This document shows positions 33,899 to 42,860 of a stretch of DNA of 64,000 nt, in pieces (the stretch's first letter is position 1; the number at the start of each line of letters is the position of its first letter). The notes under the pieces are model-generated. The model searched no databases. It was not told the origin of the DNA and saw nothing but the letters and a program-made list of their open reading frames with translations. The DNA lies in NCBI GenBank assembly GCA_002841155.1, contig PHEH01000002.1, positions 291,148-355,147 of the forward strand, read 5' to 3'. The translations under genes were made by a program, and so were the position numbers. The DNA comes from Alphaproteobacteria bacterium HGW-Alphaproteobacteria-18. GTDB taxonomy: Bacteria > Pseudomonadota > Alphaproteobacteria > Caulobacterales > Hyphomonadaceae.

Positions 33899-36223
33899 TC
33901 AGCGACCACCCCCACCGGTTGCCTTGAGGGGCACATTGGCCAGGTTCAGTAGCCCCTCCCCGCAAGGACGGGCACACATATCCGCGCTGCCCTCGATCGG
34001 GGAGGCCCCGGGATATTGGCTGCATAGGCCTGCACATTGGAGGCTCTCACGCGGATCCAGCGATGCTCTCAGCGTGCTGATGATGTCTTCCCGGCGAGCG
34101 GACGGATCGCGCGCCTTGAGCAGCGCAAGCGCGGCAGACACATGTGGCGCGGCCATGCTCGTTCCCTGCTCATAGGCATAGAAACAGTTTGCAACGCCGT
34201 CACCGGTGACCGGATCGTAGCAGTTGGTCGCCGCCTTGGTGGACAAAACGCCATCCGGTTTGCCATCGCCATTATCGTCCCGTGTCAGGTCGCCGCCTGG
34301 GGCGAGAACCATGACTTCAGGGCCGAAATTGGAGTAGGGCGCAATCTGACCGCGCGCATCACTGGCCGCCACAGTCACGACATTCTGGCAGCCGGCGGGC
34401 GCGTAGAAGCTGGTCGACATGCGCGCATTGCCGGCGGCGGAAACGACGATCACACCTTCTGCCGTCGCCGCGTTGATTGCATCCTGCAACGAGGCCGGGC
34501 AGGCACCAAGCAGGCCGATGGAGAGGTTGATGATATCCGCGGGGTGCTCGTTCCAGACCTCGGACCAGCCCTGGGGGCCTTCATCGACTTCGGCCGGGAT
34601 CAGCCCAGCGGCCCAGCGGATGGCATCGTTGATATCCGACAGGCGCCCACCGCATTTGCCGAGCGCGCGCACCGGCACGATGCGCACATCCCAAGCGCCG
34701 CCCGCAACGCCAGCGCCGTTATTGGTGGCCGCCGCGCCAATGGTGCCGGCCACATGCGTGCCGTGGAAACTGTCGGACGCACCAGGCTTGGTCGGATCAC
34801 ACATGTCGCCCGGATCGTTAGGATCGGAATCGCGCCCATCGCCATCATTGCCCATGCGCGGATCGGAAACCATGTCATAGCCGGGCATGATGTTTGGTGA
34901 CCCGGCAATATCGGGATGGTTCATCTGCAGGCCGGTATCAACGACAGCCACCACGATGCCGTTTGAACCTGTAATGCCCTGCTTTTTCCAAAAGCTCTCA
35001 AAGCCGGCTCCGCCAGCCGTGCGGCCATCGGAACTCCCCTTGTCGCGGAAGTGCCACTGCAACGCCCAGAGCGGATCATTGGGATCGAAAACAGCCGGTT
35101 TTGCACCTGTCGACCCAGATGATCCGGTAGAACCACCCGGTTTTGTCTCCCCAGGCGTCCCGGCCGGCATGTCTCTCGGTTTGCGGGCAAACTGGTTCTG
35201 AAAGATGAAATCCTGCTCAACATATTCGAACTGGCCCGAGGCGCGCAGGTCACGCACAACGCAGGCTGTGGCCATCGCCAGATCGGCGCTGACCGAGGCG
35301 GCATCGGCGTCCTCGGGACATTCGGAGGTATCGGCACGCGCGAGGAATTCCTCAGGCCCGTTGCGGCCACGGAACTGGGTGGGGTTTGCGCCATCCGCGC
35401 CGATCTGGATCACCATCTGACCCTGACGCGAAAGGGACACCTCCCCGCCGACGCCATATCTGGTCATCGTGTCGAGCATGACGGTATTCGCGTCGAGCTG
35501 CTTGCGGACCACCTCACGTTCGACCGGCGCCCGGCGGGCCAATTTGCGGGTTTCGGCACGCTCTTCCGGCGCCATCGCCTGAAGGTCTTCCTTCGATAGG
35601 CTCCGCATCTGCAAGCGTTTGGTGTCGTCCTGAATCGCCACCTGATCGAACTTGCGGCCCGCCTGGGCGATCTCTTCACGGGATTCCTGATTGGCGCGGG
35701 GATCAAGCGTGATCCGCGGCATCACCTGCGCGGGCTGTACCTCAAGGAAAGCGGAAGCCGGTTCCCGGGTGGTCAGGGGCGCAACCGGAAGCGGCGCTGG
35801 CGCGCCGGCGGGTGCCTCTTCCACCTCCAGCATGGCTTCGCCTGCCGGCGAGTCGAAGTAGGCAAGCTCTTCTTCCATAAGCTCCGCATCACCGATGATC
35901 TCGATGGGAGCGACTTCGGGAATGGCAAGTGGCTTGGCGATGATCGAGCCGATGGCGAACATCGGGCGGTCGTCCTCATCGATTACAAATTCTGCCATGA
36001 CCGTGCCCGCAAGCGCGCGATCTGCCGGGCTGGCCCGCTCCAGATTGCGATAGGTGGGGTCGATCACGGTCTCGCCATTGATCTGGTCAACAGAAGCGTC
36101 CGCAATCTCACGGGCCCGGTCAATCCGCGTCTCGATCTGATCGCAGGCCGCCAGAAGAGCCGCGCCGCCGAGGGCCAAGGCGATTGCCGCGCGCGCCGTC
36201 CTCGTTGTGTAGAGTTTCAACAT
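33899..36223 (-). CDS. S8 (subtilisin-like) serine protease, lipid-anchored
   Basis: A 774-residue lipoprotein protease. Lipobox LLAAC (Cys27), a long N-terminal region (30-345) ending in a propeptide-like GQFEYVEQDFIF, a Gly/Ser/Pro linker, then the S8 domain. The catalytic triad is complete: Asp429 (AVVDTG), His487 (HGTHVAG), Ser689 (GTSMAAP), with Asn599 of the oxyanion hole (SAAGN). Six Cys near the C-terminus (CAGLC ... MCARPC) may form disulfides. The ATG at 36223 has AAGGGGAT nine bases upstream. First gene of a four-gene operon. Confidence 0.93.
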   Translation of the reverse strand: MLKLYTTRTARAAIALALGGAALLAACDQIETRIDRAREIADASVDQINGETVIDPTYRNLERASPADRALAGTVMAEFVIDEDDRPMFAIGSIIAKPLAIPEVAPIEIIGDAELMEEELAYFDSPAGEAMLEVEEAPAGAPAPLPVAPLTTREPASAFLEVQPAQVMPRITLDPRANQESREEIAQAGRKFDQVAIQDDTKRLQMRSLSKEDLQAMAPEERAETRKLARRAPVEREVVRKQLDANTVMLDTMTRYGVGGEVSLSRQGQMVIQIGADGANPTQFRGRNGPEEFLARADTSECPEDADAASVSADLAMATACVVRDLRASGQFEYVEQDFIFQNQFARKPRDMPAGTPGETKPGGSTGSSGSTGAKPAVFDPNDPLWALQWHFRDKGSSDGRTAGGAGFESFWKKQGITGSNGIVVAVVDTGLQMNHPDIAGSPNIMPGYDMVSDPRMGNDGDGRDSDPNDPGDMCDPTKPGASDSFHGTHVAGTIGAAATNNGAGVAGGAWDVRIVPVRALGKCGGRLSDINDAIRWAAGLIPAEVDEGPQGWSEVWNEHPADIINLSIGLLGACPASLQDAINAATAEGVIVVSAAGNARMSTSFYAPAGCQNVVTVAASDARGQIAPYSNFGPEVMVLAPGGDLTRDDNGDGKPDGVLSTKAATNCYDPVTGDGVANCFYAYEQGTSMAAPHVSAALALLKARDPSARREDIISTLRASLDPRESLQCAGLCSQYPGASPIEGSADMCARPCGEGLLNLANVPLKATGGGGR

Positions 36224-36421
36224 GCCGGATATCCCCTTGCGAATGCCAATGAACGCCCCAGCTCCATAGGTTAACGCTGTGTTGAGATTATGACTAGGCG
36301 GACGCCCTGTCCAATCCTCTTCCTGCATCTTGAAATTCCTCGTCAATCCGGGGCCTTTCAAAGTCACGCGAATACCCACACATGGACAATCTGGGACAAA
36401 TTGGGACAGAACGGGTCACTG

Positions 36422-36907
36422 ATGGACACTTTGGCGACAGGAACGGACGTTCCGGCAGGCGCTGCCGGTGACGCGCTGCGGATCGAAGGGCGCGACTTTC
36501 ATGACGCTGACCTTCGCGGCCAGGATTTCTCCGGCGTCCGGTTTCACCACTGCGAGTTGCGCGGCGCGCGGCTTGATTGGGCAAACCTTGCGGGCGCGTG
36601 TTTCAATCATGCCCGCCTGCTGAACACCTCGATGACCCATGCGCATCTGCGCGGCGCCTCGCTGAAGGGGGCGAACCTGCGTTCGGCAAAGCTTACCCAA
36701 GCCAATCTCGTGGACGCCGACATGACCGGGGCCAATCTCTGGCAGGCAGATCTTTCCGGCGCCAATCTGTGCGGGGCGACCTGCCTGTGGGGCGACATCA
36801 CCAAGGCGCGTTTTGCCGGCGCGCTGTATGATAACGCCACGCGGCTACCGCCCGGCTTTCGCCCCGAAGCCGAAGGCATGATCCGCTTTGACATGCCGCG
36901 CGCTTGA
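36422..36907 (+). CDS. Pentapeptide-repeat protein
   Basis: A 161-residue protein made largely of A(D/N)LXX repeats (DADLRGQDFSGVRF; ANLAGACF; AHLRGASLKGANLRSAKL; ANLWQADLSGANL), about 20 repeats forming a right-handed quadrilateral beta-helix. Some such proteins mimic DNA and protect gyrase (Qnr, MfpA), but no resistance can be inferred. The start at 36422 has a weak ribosome site; the frame is open upstream without family match. It ends 34 bases before the helicase start and may share its transcript. Confidence 0.85.
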   Translation: MDTLATGTDVPAGAAGDALRIEGRDFHDADLRGQDFSGVRFHHCELRGARLDWANLAGACFNHARLLNTSMTHAHLRGASLKGANLRSAKLTQANLVDADMTGANLWQADLSGANLCGATCLWGDITKARFAGALYDNATRLPPGFRPEAEGMIRFDMPRA

Positions 36908-36941
36908 CCTGACGTCTCCGCGCGCCCATCCCTTCCCGCTC

Positions 36942-39815
36942 ATGACCACGCTCAAGGCCATTCTGGGCCCCACCAATACCGGCAAGACGCATTACGCCAT
37001 CGAGCGGATGATGGGCTATGGAACCGGGATGATCGGCCTGCCCCTGCGCCTGCTGGCGCGGGAGGTTTATGACCGGGTGGTCGCCGCCAAAGGCTATGCC
37101 AGCGCCGCGCTGATCACCGGCGAGGAGCGCATCTCGCCCCCGACCGCGCGCTATTTCATCTGCACCGTGGAATCGATGCCCACCGACATCCGCCCGGATT
37201 TCCTGGCCATCGACGAGATCCAGCTGGCCGAAGATGAAGACCGGGGACACGTCTTCACCGACCGTATTCTCAACATGCGTGGCAATCATGAGACGCTGCT
37301 GCTGGGCGCCGATACGATGCGGGGCCTGCTCAAGGCGCTGAAGCTGGGCGTGGAGACCGAGCCGCGCGAACGCTTCTCGGAGCTGCGCTATACTGGCCAT
37401 ACCAAGATCACCAAACTGCCCAAACGCACGGCCATCGTCGGCTTCAGCGCTGAGGAAGTCTACGCGATTGCCGAGCTTCTGCGCCGCCAGAAAGGCGGGG
37501 CGGCGGTCGTCATGGGCGCGCTCAGCCCCCGCACCCGCAACGCGCAGGTGGCGCTCTACCAGTCAGGCGAGGTCGATTACATAGTCGCCACCGACGCCAT
37601 CGGCATGGGGCTGAACCTCGACGTCGAGCGGGTGGTGTTTGCCTCGCGCTCGAAATTCGACGGGCGGCGCCACCGGCCGCTCTCCCTGGCAGAATGCGGC
37701 CAGATTGCCGGGCGCGCCGGGCGGTTCCGCACCGATGGCGAGTTTGGCGAGACGGGCAATTGCCCCCCTTTTGCCGACGAAGAATGGAAAGCCATCGAAG
37801 CTCACCGGTTTGACCCTGTGGACGCGATCCAGTGGCGTAACGCGGCCCTCGACTATTCCAGCCTCAAATCTCTGATCCGCAGCCTGGAGAAGCCTTCGGG
37901 CAATTCAATGCTGATCCATAACCCCCGCGCGCTGGACGAATGGGTTCTGCGCCGGCTGGGCGAGGCGGCCGGGATTGGCCCGAATGTGACAGGCGAGCGC
38001 AAGGTGCGGCGCCTGTGGGATCTCGCCCGGCTACCTGACTTTCGCAAGGCCGGCCCGGAAGGGCATGGCCGGCTGGTTCTGGGCCTTGCCGAGACGCTGG
38101 CCGACCCGGACGCGCGCCTGTCGGACGCAGGCCTTGAGCGGCGAATGGAAGATCTCGCCTCGCCTTTGGGGGACATTGCCAAGCTGCAACAGCGCCTTGC
38201 GGCCATCCGAACCTGGACTTATGCCGCCCACCGCCCCGACTGGCTGGAAAACCCTGGCTATTGGCAGCAAAGAACACGGGAGATTGAAGACTCCCTCTCG
38301 GACGCGCTACACGGTGCTCTGACAGCTCGCTTTGTCGATCGGCGCACCACCGCGCTGCTCGCCAGTCTCAAGAAGGAAGACGCCCTCGTGACCAATCTGA
38401 CGCCCGACGGCGACGTGACCGTTGAAGGCCATCTCGTCGGCCGCCTGAATGGCCTGGCCTTCGAGCCTGTGCTCGACGCCCGGACGCTGGAAGGCAAGGC
38501 TGTTCGCGGAGCCGCGCTCGCCGCAATCCGCCCGATGCTGAGCCAGCGCCTCGCCGAGATTGCCGGCGCACCGTCTGACGCGTTCAAGCTGACCGAAGGG
38601 GCCGAGATCGAGTTCAAGGGCGCCTCGATTGCCCGCCTCATTAAAGGCGCAAGCTGGATTGCGCCGCGCGCGGAACTGATCGGCGCGGTGGAAGTGGAGG
38701 CGGGCGAGCGCGCCCCTGCCCTGGCGCGCGTGGAAGAATGGCTGAAGGGTGAGATTGCCCGGGTTCTGCCGACCCATGCGAAACTTGCGAGCGGGGAAAC
38801 CGGCGCGGCACTCGAGGGTATCGCGCGGGGCCTGGCATTCCGCATTCTGGAGAGCGGCGCGGCAGTTGATCTGCGTACGGATGACCCGCCTGCGCGCATC
38901 ACGCCCGAGCAGCGCGAAGGCCTGAAAGCCGCCGGCATCCGCGCCGGCCGCGTGGCCGTGCATGCGCCCGACGCGCAGAAGCCCGCCGCCCAGCGCGTGA
39001 TCGCCATTCTCAAGGCCGTTGATTCGGGCGCAGAATATCCCCTCGCGCCGGAAGGCGCAGGCTCCTTTGCACTCGACGGGACATGGCCGGAGGAAGCCCT
39101 CGCCGCCAACGGATATCTGCGCTTTGGCCGCCGCGCGGTGCGCGCTGACCTTGCAGAGCGCCTTGGCTGGGAAATTGCCAAGCGCCGCAAGGATGCCGGC
39201 AAGAACGCCTTTGCAATTGCCATTGATCTGGCCTCGATGGTCTCCTGCCCGGCAGACGACTGGCCCGTAGTGCTGAAAGGCTTTGGCCTGGCGCCTGCCG
39301 AAAAGGACAAGGAAACCGGCGCAGTGACGCTCTGGCGCTATGGCGCCCGCACGCGCCCGGATGAGGGGCAAGCTGCCCGCCCGCCGCGCGAAGCCCGCCC
39401 CCAAGGGGAGCGCCCGCAGGGAGACCGTCCGCAAGGAGAGCGTTCTGAACGTCAGCCCTCGGAGCGCCCGCCGGGCAAAGGCCCGCGCGGCGAAGGCCGG
39501 GGTGGACCTCGCGGTGAAAGGCAGGGCGGTGAAGGAAGACGCGGCGACAATCGCGGCGATCGCCGGCCCCATTCGCGCTCAGGTCAAAGCTCCGATCAGC
39601 GCCCAGATCACCGCTCAGATAACCGCTCTGGCCCACCGGCCCGCAAGGTCGCCGATCCTGACAGCCCGTTTGCTGCGCTCGCCGCCCTGCTGCCCCCGCC
39701 CAAGCCACCAAAGCCGCCGCGCCCACCCAAGCCGAAGAAGCCCCGTGAACCCGCCGCGCCGGCCGCCGAGGCGGCAAGCGGTGAGACCAGCTTCACCTAC
39801 AAACCCTTCATCTGA
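36942..39815 (+). CDS. SUV3-like ATP-dependent RNA/DNA helicase with basic C-terminal tail
   Basis: A 957-residue superfamily 2 helicase resembling mitochondrial SUV3. Walker A is GPTNTGKTHYA, the DEAH-type box is AIDEIQ, and the later motifs VATDAIGMGLN and GQIAGRAGRF are intact. The C-terminal 150 residues are disordered: an Arg/Gly/Gln-rich tail with PQGERPQGDRPQGER repeats, a Pro/Lys run and a conserved-looking end (ETSFTYKPFI). In other alphaproteobacteria this helicase sits before an S4 protein, ferredoxin and CarD, as here. The start (36942 versus 36888) is not fixed by a ribosome site. Confidence 0.88.
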   Translation: MTTLKAILGPTNTGKTHYAIERMMGYGTGMIGLPLRLLAREVYDRVVAAKGYASAALITGEERISPPTARYFICTVESMPTDIRPDFLAIDEIQLAEDEDRGHVFTDRILNMRGNHETLLLGADTMRGLLKALKLGVETEPRERFSELRYTGHTKITKLPKRTAIVGFSAEEVYAIAELLRRQKGGAAVVMGALSPRTRNAQVALYQSGEVDYIVATDAIGMGLNLDVERVVFASRSKFDGRRHRPLSLAECGQIAGRAGRFRTDGEFGETGNCPPFADEEWKAIEAHRFDPVDAIQWRNAALDYSSLKSLIRSLEKPSGNSMLIHNPRALDEWVLRRLGEAAGIGPNVTGERKVRRLWDLARLPDFRKAGPEGHGRLVLGLAETLADPDARLSDAGLERRMEDLASPLGDIAKLQQRLAAIRTWTYAAHRPDWLENPGYWQQRTREIEDSLSDALHGALTARFVDRRTTALLASLKKEDALVTNLTPDGDVTVEGHLVGRLNGLAFEPVLDARTLEGKAVRGAALAAIRPMLSQRLAEIAGAPSDAFKLTEGAEIEFKGASIARLIKGASWIAPRAELIGAVEVEAGERAPALARVEEWLKGEIARVLPTHAKLASGETGAALEGIARGLAFRILESGAAVDLRTDDPPARITPEQREGLKAAGIRAGRVAVHAPDAQKPAAQRVIAILKAVDSGAEYPLAPEGAGSFALDGTWPEEALAANGYLRFGRRAVRADLAERLGWEIAKRRKDAGKNAFAIAIDLASMVSCPADDWPVVLKGFGLAPAEKDKETGAVTLWRYGARTRPDEGQAARPPREARPQGERPQGDRPQGERSERQPSERPPGKGPRGEGRGGPRGERQGGEGRRGDNRGDRRPHSRSGQSSDQRPDHRSDNRSGPPARKVADPDSPFAALAALLPPPKPPKPPRPPKPKKPREPAAPAAEAASGETSFTYKPFI

Positions 39816-39829
39816 GGACATAAGGCCGG

Positions 39830-40117
39830 ATGCCGGAAGAAGGATCGCTCCGCCTGGACATCTGGCTGTGGCGGGCCCGTTTCTTCAAGACGCGCGCGCT
39901 GGCCACCGCACATGTGCGCGGACACAGCGTGCGCCTGTCGCATCTTGGCCAGACGCGCAAGACCGACAAACCGGGCGCACTGGTGATTGTCGGCGATGTG
40001 GTGACATTCGGGAAGGCCGGGCGTATCTACAGCGTCGAAGTCCTGGGCCTTGGCGACCGCCGCGGCCCCGCAGAAGAAGCACGGGCACTCTATAGCCCCC
40101 TGGAGGCCGAGCCATGA
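39830..40117 (+). CDS. S4-domain RNA-binding protein (Hsp15-like)
   Basis: A 95-residue protein that is essentially one S4 domain: LRLDIWLWRARFFKTRALA, then VRLSHLGQTRKTDKPG and GDVVTF. E. coli Hsp15, the closest named relative, rescues stalled 50S subunits; this one lacks much of the Hsp15 C-terminal extension. It starts 14 bases after the helicase and overlaps the TerB-like gene by four bases. Confidence 0.87.
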   Translation: MPEEGSLRLDIWLWRARFFKTRALATAHVRGHSVRLSHLGQTRKTDKPGALVIVGDVVTFGKAGRIYSVEVLGLGDRRGPAEEARALYSPLEAEP

Positions 40118-40560
40118 TGGACCGCATCAAGCGCCTGCTGACGCCCAAGACCCCCGCCGAACAGTCGATGCCCCCTTATGTGGCAGTGACGGCCCTGCTG
40201 GTCGAAGCGGCTCTGGTGGATGGGATTTACGTCAATATCGAGAGCGACATGATCGCCGAGATCCTGGTGGAAGCCTTCGAGTTTGAAGCCGATAAGGCCG
40301 ACAGCTTGCTCGCTCAGGCCGAAGCGCTGGCCGAAGAGGCCGTCGGCAGCCACCAGTTCACCAAGCACGCCAAGAAGCTTCCCATGCCCGAACGCGTGAA
40401 AGTGGTCGAAGCGATCTACCGGGTGATCTATGCCGATGGGGAACGCTCAGACGTAGAAGACGCCTATGTGCGCCATGTGGCCGGGCTGTTGCATGTCGAT
40501 GATGTGCAGCGCGCCGAGGCCCGCAGGCGCGCGGAACAGCGCACTTCCGGGGCGGTTTGA
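40114..40560 (+). CDS. TerB-like protein
   Basis: A 148-residue, mainly helical protein of the TerB/DjlA-N fold: LLVEAALVDGIYVNIESDMIAEIL and the second EAIYRVIYADGERSDVEDAYVRHV repeat the family acidic motif. Despite the family name, nothing here indicates tellurite resistance; no other ter gene is present. It is inserted between the S4 and ferredoxin genes and overlaps the S4 stop by four bases. Confidence 0.85.
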   Translation: MMDRIKRLLTPKTPAEQSMPPYVAVTALLVEAALVDGIYVNIESDMIAEILVEAFEFEADKADSLLAQAEALAEEAVGSHQFTKHAKKLPMPERVKVVEAIYRVIYADGERSDVEDAYVRHVAGLLHVDDVQRAEARRRAEQRTSGAV

Positions 40561-40658
40561 GCCAATCTCAGTCTCCTGTGTAGTACGCCTCATTGACAGG
40601 GGCGCCTGGCCTCGCCAATTGGCGGGCTAAGAACCCGCCAGAAGACCCCGGACCTGCC

Positions 40659-41000
40659 ATGACCTATATTGTCGTCGACGCCTGCATTCGCTGCAAATAC
40701 ATGGACTGTGTCGAGGTTTGCCCCGTCGATTGCTTCTATGAGGGCGAGAACATGCTCGTCATTCACCCCGATGAATGCATCGATTGCGGGGTTTGCGAGC
40801 CTGAATGCCCGGTCGAGGCGATCAAACCGGATACCGAAGACGATCCGGACGGCAAATGGCTGAAGCTGAATTCGGACTATGCCAAGGTGTGGCCCAACAT
40901 CACCCGGATGAAAGATCCGCCGGCCGACCGCGAAGCGTTTGCCCAGGAAACCGGCAAACTGGAAAAATACTTCACGGCAAATCCGGGTACAGGTGATTGA
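40659..41000 (+). CDS. fdxA: 7Fe ferredoxin FdxA
   Basis: A 113-residue ferredoxin with [3Fe-4S] and [4Fe-4S] clusters. The Cys pattern C9, C12, C17, C21, C25 and C40, C43, C46, C50 ([30 protein letters not shown]) matches the Azotobacter FdI type. The C-terminal extension ([19 protein letters not shown]) is the family standard. Its redox partner is not identified in the window. A hairpin follows and carD lies 284 bases downstream. Confidence 0.95.
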   Translation: MTYIVVDACIRCKYMDCVEVCPVDCFYEGENMLVIHPDECIDCGVCEPECPVEAIKPDTEDDPDGKWLKLNSDYAKVWPNITRMKDPPADREAFAQETGKLEKYFTANPGTGD

Positions 41001-41009
41001 AAATCCACC

Positions 41010-41035
41010 TTTGAGGGATTTCCATTCCCCTCAAA
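41010..41035. terminator. Hairpin after fdxA
   Basis: TTTGAGGG (41010-41017) and CCCTCAAA (41028-41035) form a perfect 8-bp stem with a 10-base loop, ten bases after the ferredoxin stop. There is no T-run on the plus strand, so it may be a weak terminator or an mRNA end stabiliser. Confidence 0.45.
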
Positions 41036-41284
41036 AACACAGCCTGTAGTGCCTGTGGGGGTGTTGAAGGATCAGGGGGCGTTAACGATTTCCTTGAGTC
41101 TTCTTCTTTTCCCTCTCGGCGTGCCATGCGCCATGCTGTTGTAATTCCTGTAAGATTGTGCTAGGTTAAACTCCTGAACAACAATCAAGAAGAGCGGAAT
41201 TTCCTAACTCAGAGCCTTAATCAGGAACTGGGCCGGAAAAACTCGTCTCTCTTAATGTGTGTGTAGAAAAGGGTCTTACCTAAC

Positions 41285-41809
41285 ATGGCGAAGAAGGCAG
41301 AAGTTCGGACACACGCGTTCGAAGTCGGTCAGAGTGTTGTCTATCCGGCGCACGGCGTAGGCAGAATCACCGGTATCGAAAGTCAGACAGTCGCGGGCAT
41401 GCAGCTGGAAGTCTATGTCGTGGCATTTGATCAGGACAAGATGATCCTGCGGGTGCCGACCAACCGCGCCGAAGCTTCGGGCATGCGCGCCCTTGCCGGC
41501 TCCAAGCTGGTGGATGACGCGCTCAAGACCCTCGGTGGCAAAGCCCGGATCAAGCGCACCATGTGGTCGCGCCGCGCCCAGGAATACGAGGCCAAGATCA
41601 ATTCCGGCGATCTGATCTCGATTGCGGAGGTCGTCCGCGACCTGCACCGCGGCGAAGACCAGCCCGAGCAATCCTATTCCGAGCGCCAACTCTATGAGAG
41701 CGCGCTGGACCGGATGGCCCGCGAACTCGCCGCTGTCGAGAATATCGACAAGGGCAAGGCGATGGAAAAACTCGCCAAATCGCTGGCAAAGAAAAAAGTG
41801 GCCGCCTGA
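41285..41809 (+). CDS. CarD/CdnL-family transcription regulator
   Basis: A 174-residue RNA-polymerase-binding regulator. The N-terminal RNAP-interacting domain (VGQSVVYPAHGVGRI, LEVYVVAFDQDKMILRVP) contacts the beta subunit; the helical C-terminal domain (TMWSRRAQEYEAKINSG) contacts promoter DNA and stabilises open complexes. In Caulobacter the homologue CdnL supports growth-related promoters. The 284-base upstream gap suggests its own promoter; a strong terminator follows. Confidence 0.93.
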   Translation: MAKKAEVRTHAFEVGQSVVYPAHGVGRITGIESQTVAGMQLEVYVVAFDQDKMILRVPTNRAEASGMRALAGSKLVDDALKTLGGKARIKRTMWSRRAQEYEAKINSGDLISIAEVVRDLHRGEDQPEQSYSERQLYESALDRMARELAAVENIDKGKAMEKLAKSLAKKKVAA

Positions 41810-41834
41810 TTTCAGGCTTGCCCAAGGTAAATGC

Positions 41835-41866
41835 AAAAAGCCCCGCAGGAAACTGTGGGGCTTTTT
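41835..41866 (+). terminator. Intrinsic terminator after carD
   Basis: AAAAAGCCCCGCA / TGTGGGGCTTTTT forms a 13-bp stem with one G-T pair, a six-base loop and a T-run. Confidence 0.93.
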
Positions 41867-41950
41867 CTTTGGGGCTGCCTCACCTTTCATTTGACCTCGC
41901 ATGCGCCAGAGGGCAAAAAGAACATTACATGAACAACAACAGAGGCGAAC

Positions 41951-42355
41951 ATGGCAATTGAAGGGGGATGTCAGTGCGGGGCGGTGCGTTATGCGATCGC
42001 CCGCGCACCCGAGCGGGTCTCGCTCTGCCATTGCCGGGACTGCCAGAAAAGCGCCGGGGCGCCGATGGTGGCCTGGGCGATGGTGTCCAGGGATGATTTC
42101 CAGGTCAGCGCCGGCGAGGCGCGGGCGGTAAATTCTTCAGGCGATTCGTTCCGCTATTTCTGCCCCGCCTGCGGCACAGGCCTCTATTATATCAACGAGA
42201 CCTACCTGCCCGGTATTGTGGACGTACAATTGATGACGCTGGATACGCCCGGTGACTTTACACCCGGCGCGCAAGTGCAGACCGCCGAGCAGGCAGGCTG
42301 GGTGGCGCATCTCTCGGATATCCCCGCTTTCGCGCGCTATCCGGGAATGGACTAA
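41951..42355 (+). CDS. GFA-family zinc protein (Mss4-like fold), copy 1
   Basis: A 134-residue zinc protein: GGCQCGAVRY, LCHCRDCQKSAGAP and CPACGTGL give the paired CXC, CXXC and CXXC zinc sites of the glutathione-dependent formaldehyde-activating (GFA) family. Most members have no proven link to formaldehyde; glutathione or thiol handling is a guess. It stands between terminators, so it is probably monocistronic. A second member lies at 55207. Confidence 0.87.
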   Translation: MAIEGGCQCGAVRYAIARAPERVSLCHCRDCQKSAGAPMVAWAMVSRDDFQVSAGEARAVNSSGDSFRYFCPACGTGLYYINETYLPGIVDVQLMTLDTPGDFTPGAQVQTAEQAGWVAHLSDIPAFARYPGMD

Positions 42356-42411
42356 ATCCCGCCCCGGCAGAGCCTTAACCGGCCAAAAAGGTCAGTCCCC
42401 GGCCAATTGCT

Positions 42412-42432
42412 AACGCCAGCGCCCCTGGCGTT
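42412..42432. terminator. Hairpin after the GFA gene
   Basis: AACGCCAG (42412-42419) pairs perfectly with CTGGCGTT (42425-42432) around a five-base loop, about 57 bases after the GFA stop. No T-run follows beyond TTT, so termination is possible but weak. Confidence 0.4.
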
Positions 42433-42585
42433 TACGAAGCCGCGTGATGGCAAATGCAATCTTAACCATGTTCCAACCCTCTCAGGGCAGGGTTTATCCG
42501 TCGCCGGATGATCTGGCGCGTGATGGATTTTCGGCCACAGCACGGGAAGACCCGGCGGGCCGTAGAGGAGTGAAAGACAAGAGAC

Positions 42586-42855
42586 ATGGCCTATTCAGAT
42601 ACACCCGTAGAACCCGCGAGCCTGCTTGGCGCCCATTCGTTGCCCGACGACCTTTACCGCGCAGGCCTTGCCTACGCGACCGGCACCGGCACCGAGATCA
42701 ATCTCGTGGAAGCGCACAAATGGTTCAACCTCGCCGCTGTTCGCGGTCATGAGGATGCCCGCATGCAGCGCCAGGAAATGGCAGAGATGCTGACTTCCGC
42801 TGAAGTGAAGATGGCGCTGCAATCTGCCCGCGACTGGATGAGGCTCGCCAACTGA
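42586..42855 (+). CDS. Small Sel1-like repeat protein
   Basis: An 89-residue protein containing one clear Sel1-type repeat (LYRAGLAYATGTG ... AHKWFNLAAVRGHEDA) followed by a helix. Sel1 repeats are alpha-alpha scaffolds for protein contacts; a single-repeat protein of this kind has no known partner. The GAGGAG site is 14-15 bases upstream, rather far, so expression may be modest. Convergent with the alpha/beta hydrolase gene, five bases apart. Confidence 0.78.
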   Translation: MAYSDTPVEPASLLGAHSLPDDLYRAGLAYATGTGTEINLVEAHKWFNLAAVRGHEDARMQRQEMAEMLTSAEVKMALQSARDWMRLAN

Positions 42856-42860
42856 GGCGC

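Noticed and set aside
39397..39480. Repeated unit that might suggest a CRISPR or satellite
   Set aside because: It encodes PQGER/PQGDR repeats in frame within the helicase tail; there are no spacers.
38258..39572. Long minus-strand frames (350 and 421 codons) opposite the helicase
   Set aside because: Typical GC-rich shadows, Ala/Arg/Ser-rich, no ribosome sites or family patterns.
40114..40560. Tellurite resistance determinant
   Set aside because: TerB-like fold only; no terC, terD or terZ genes are present.
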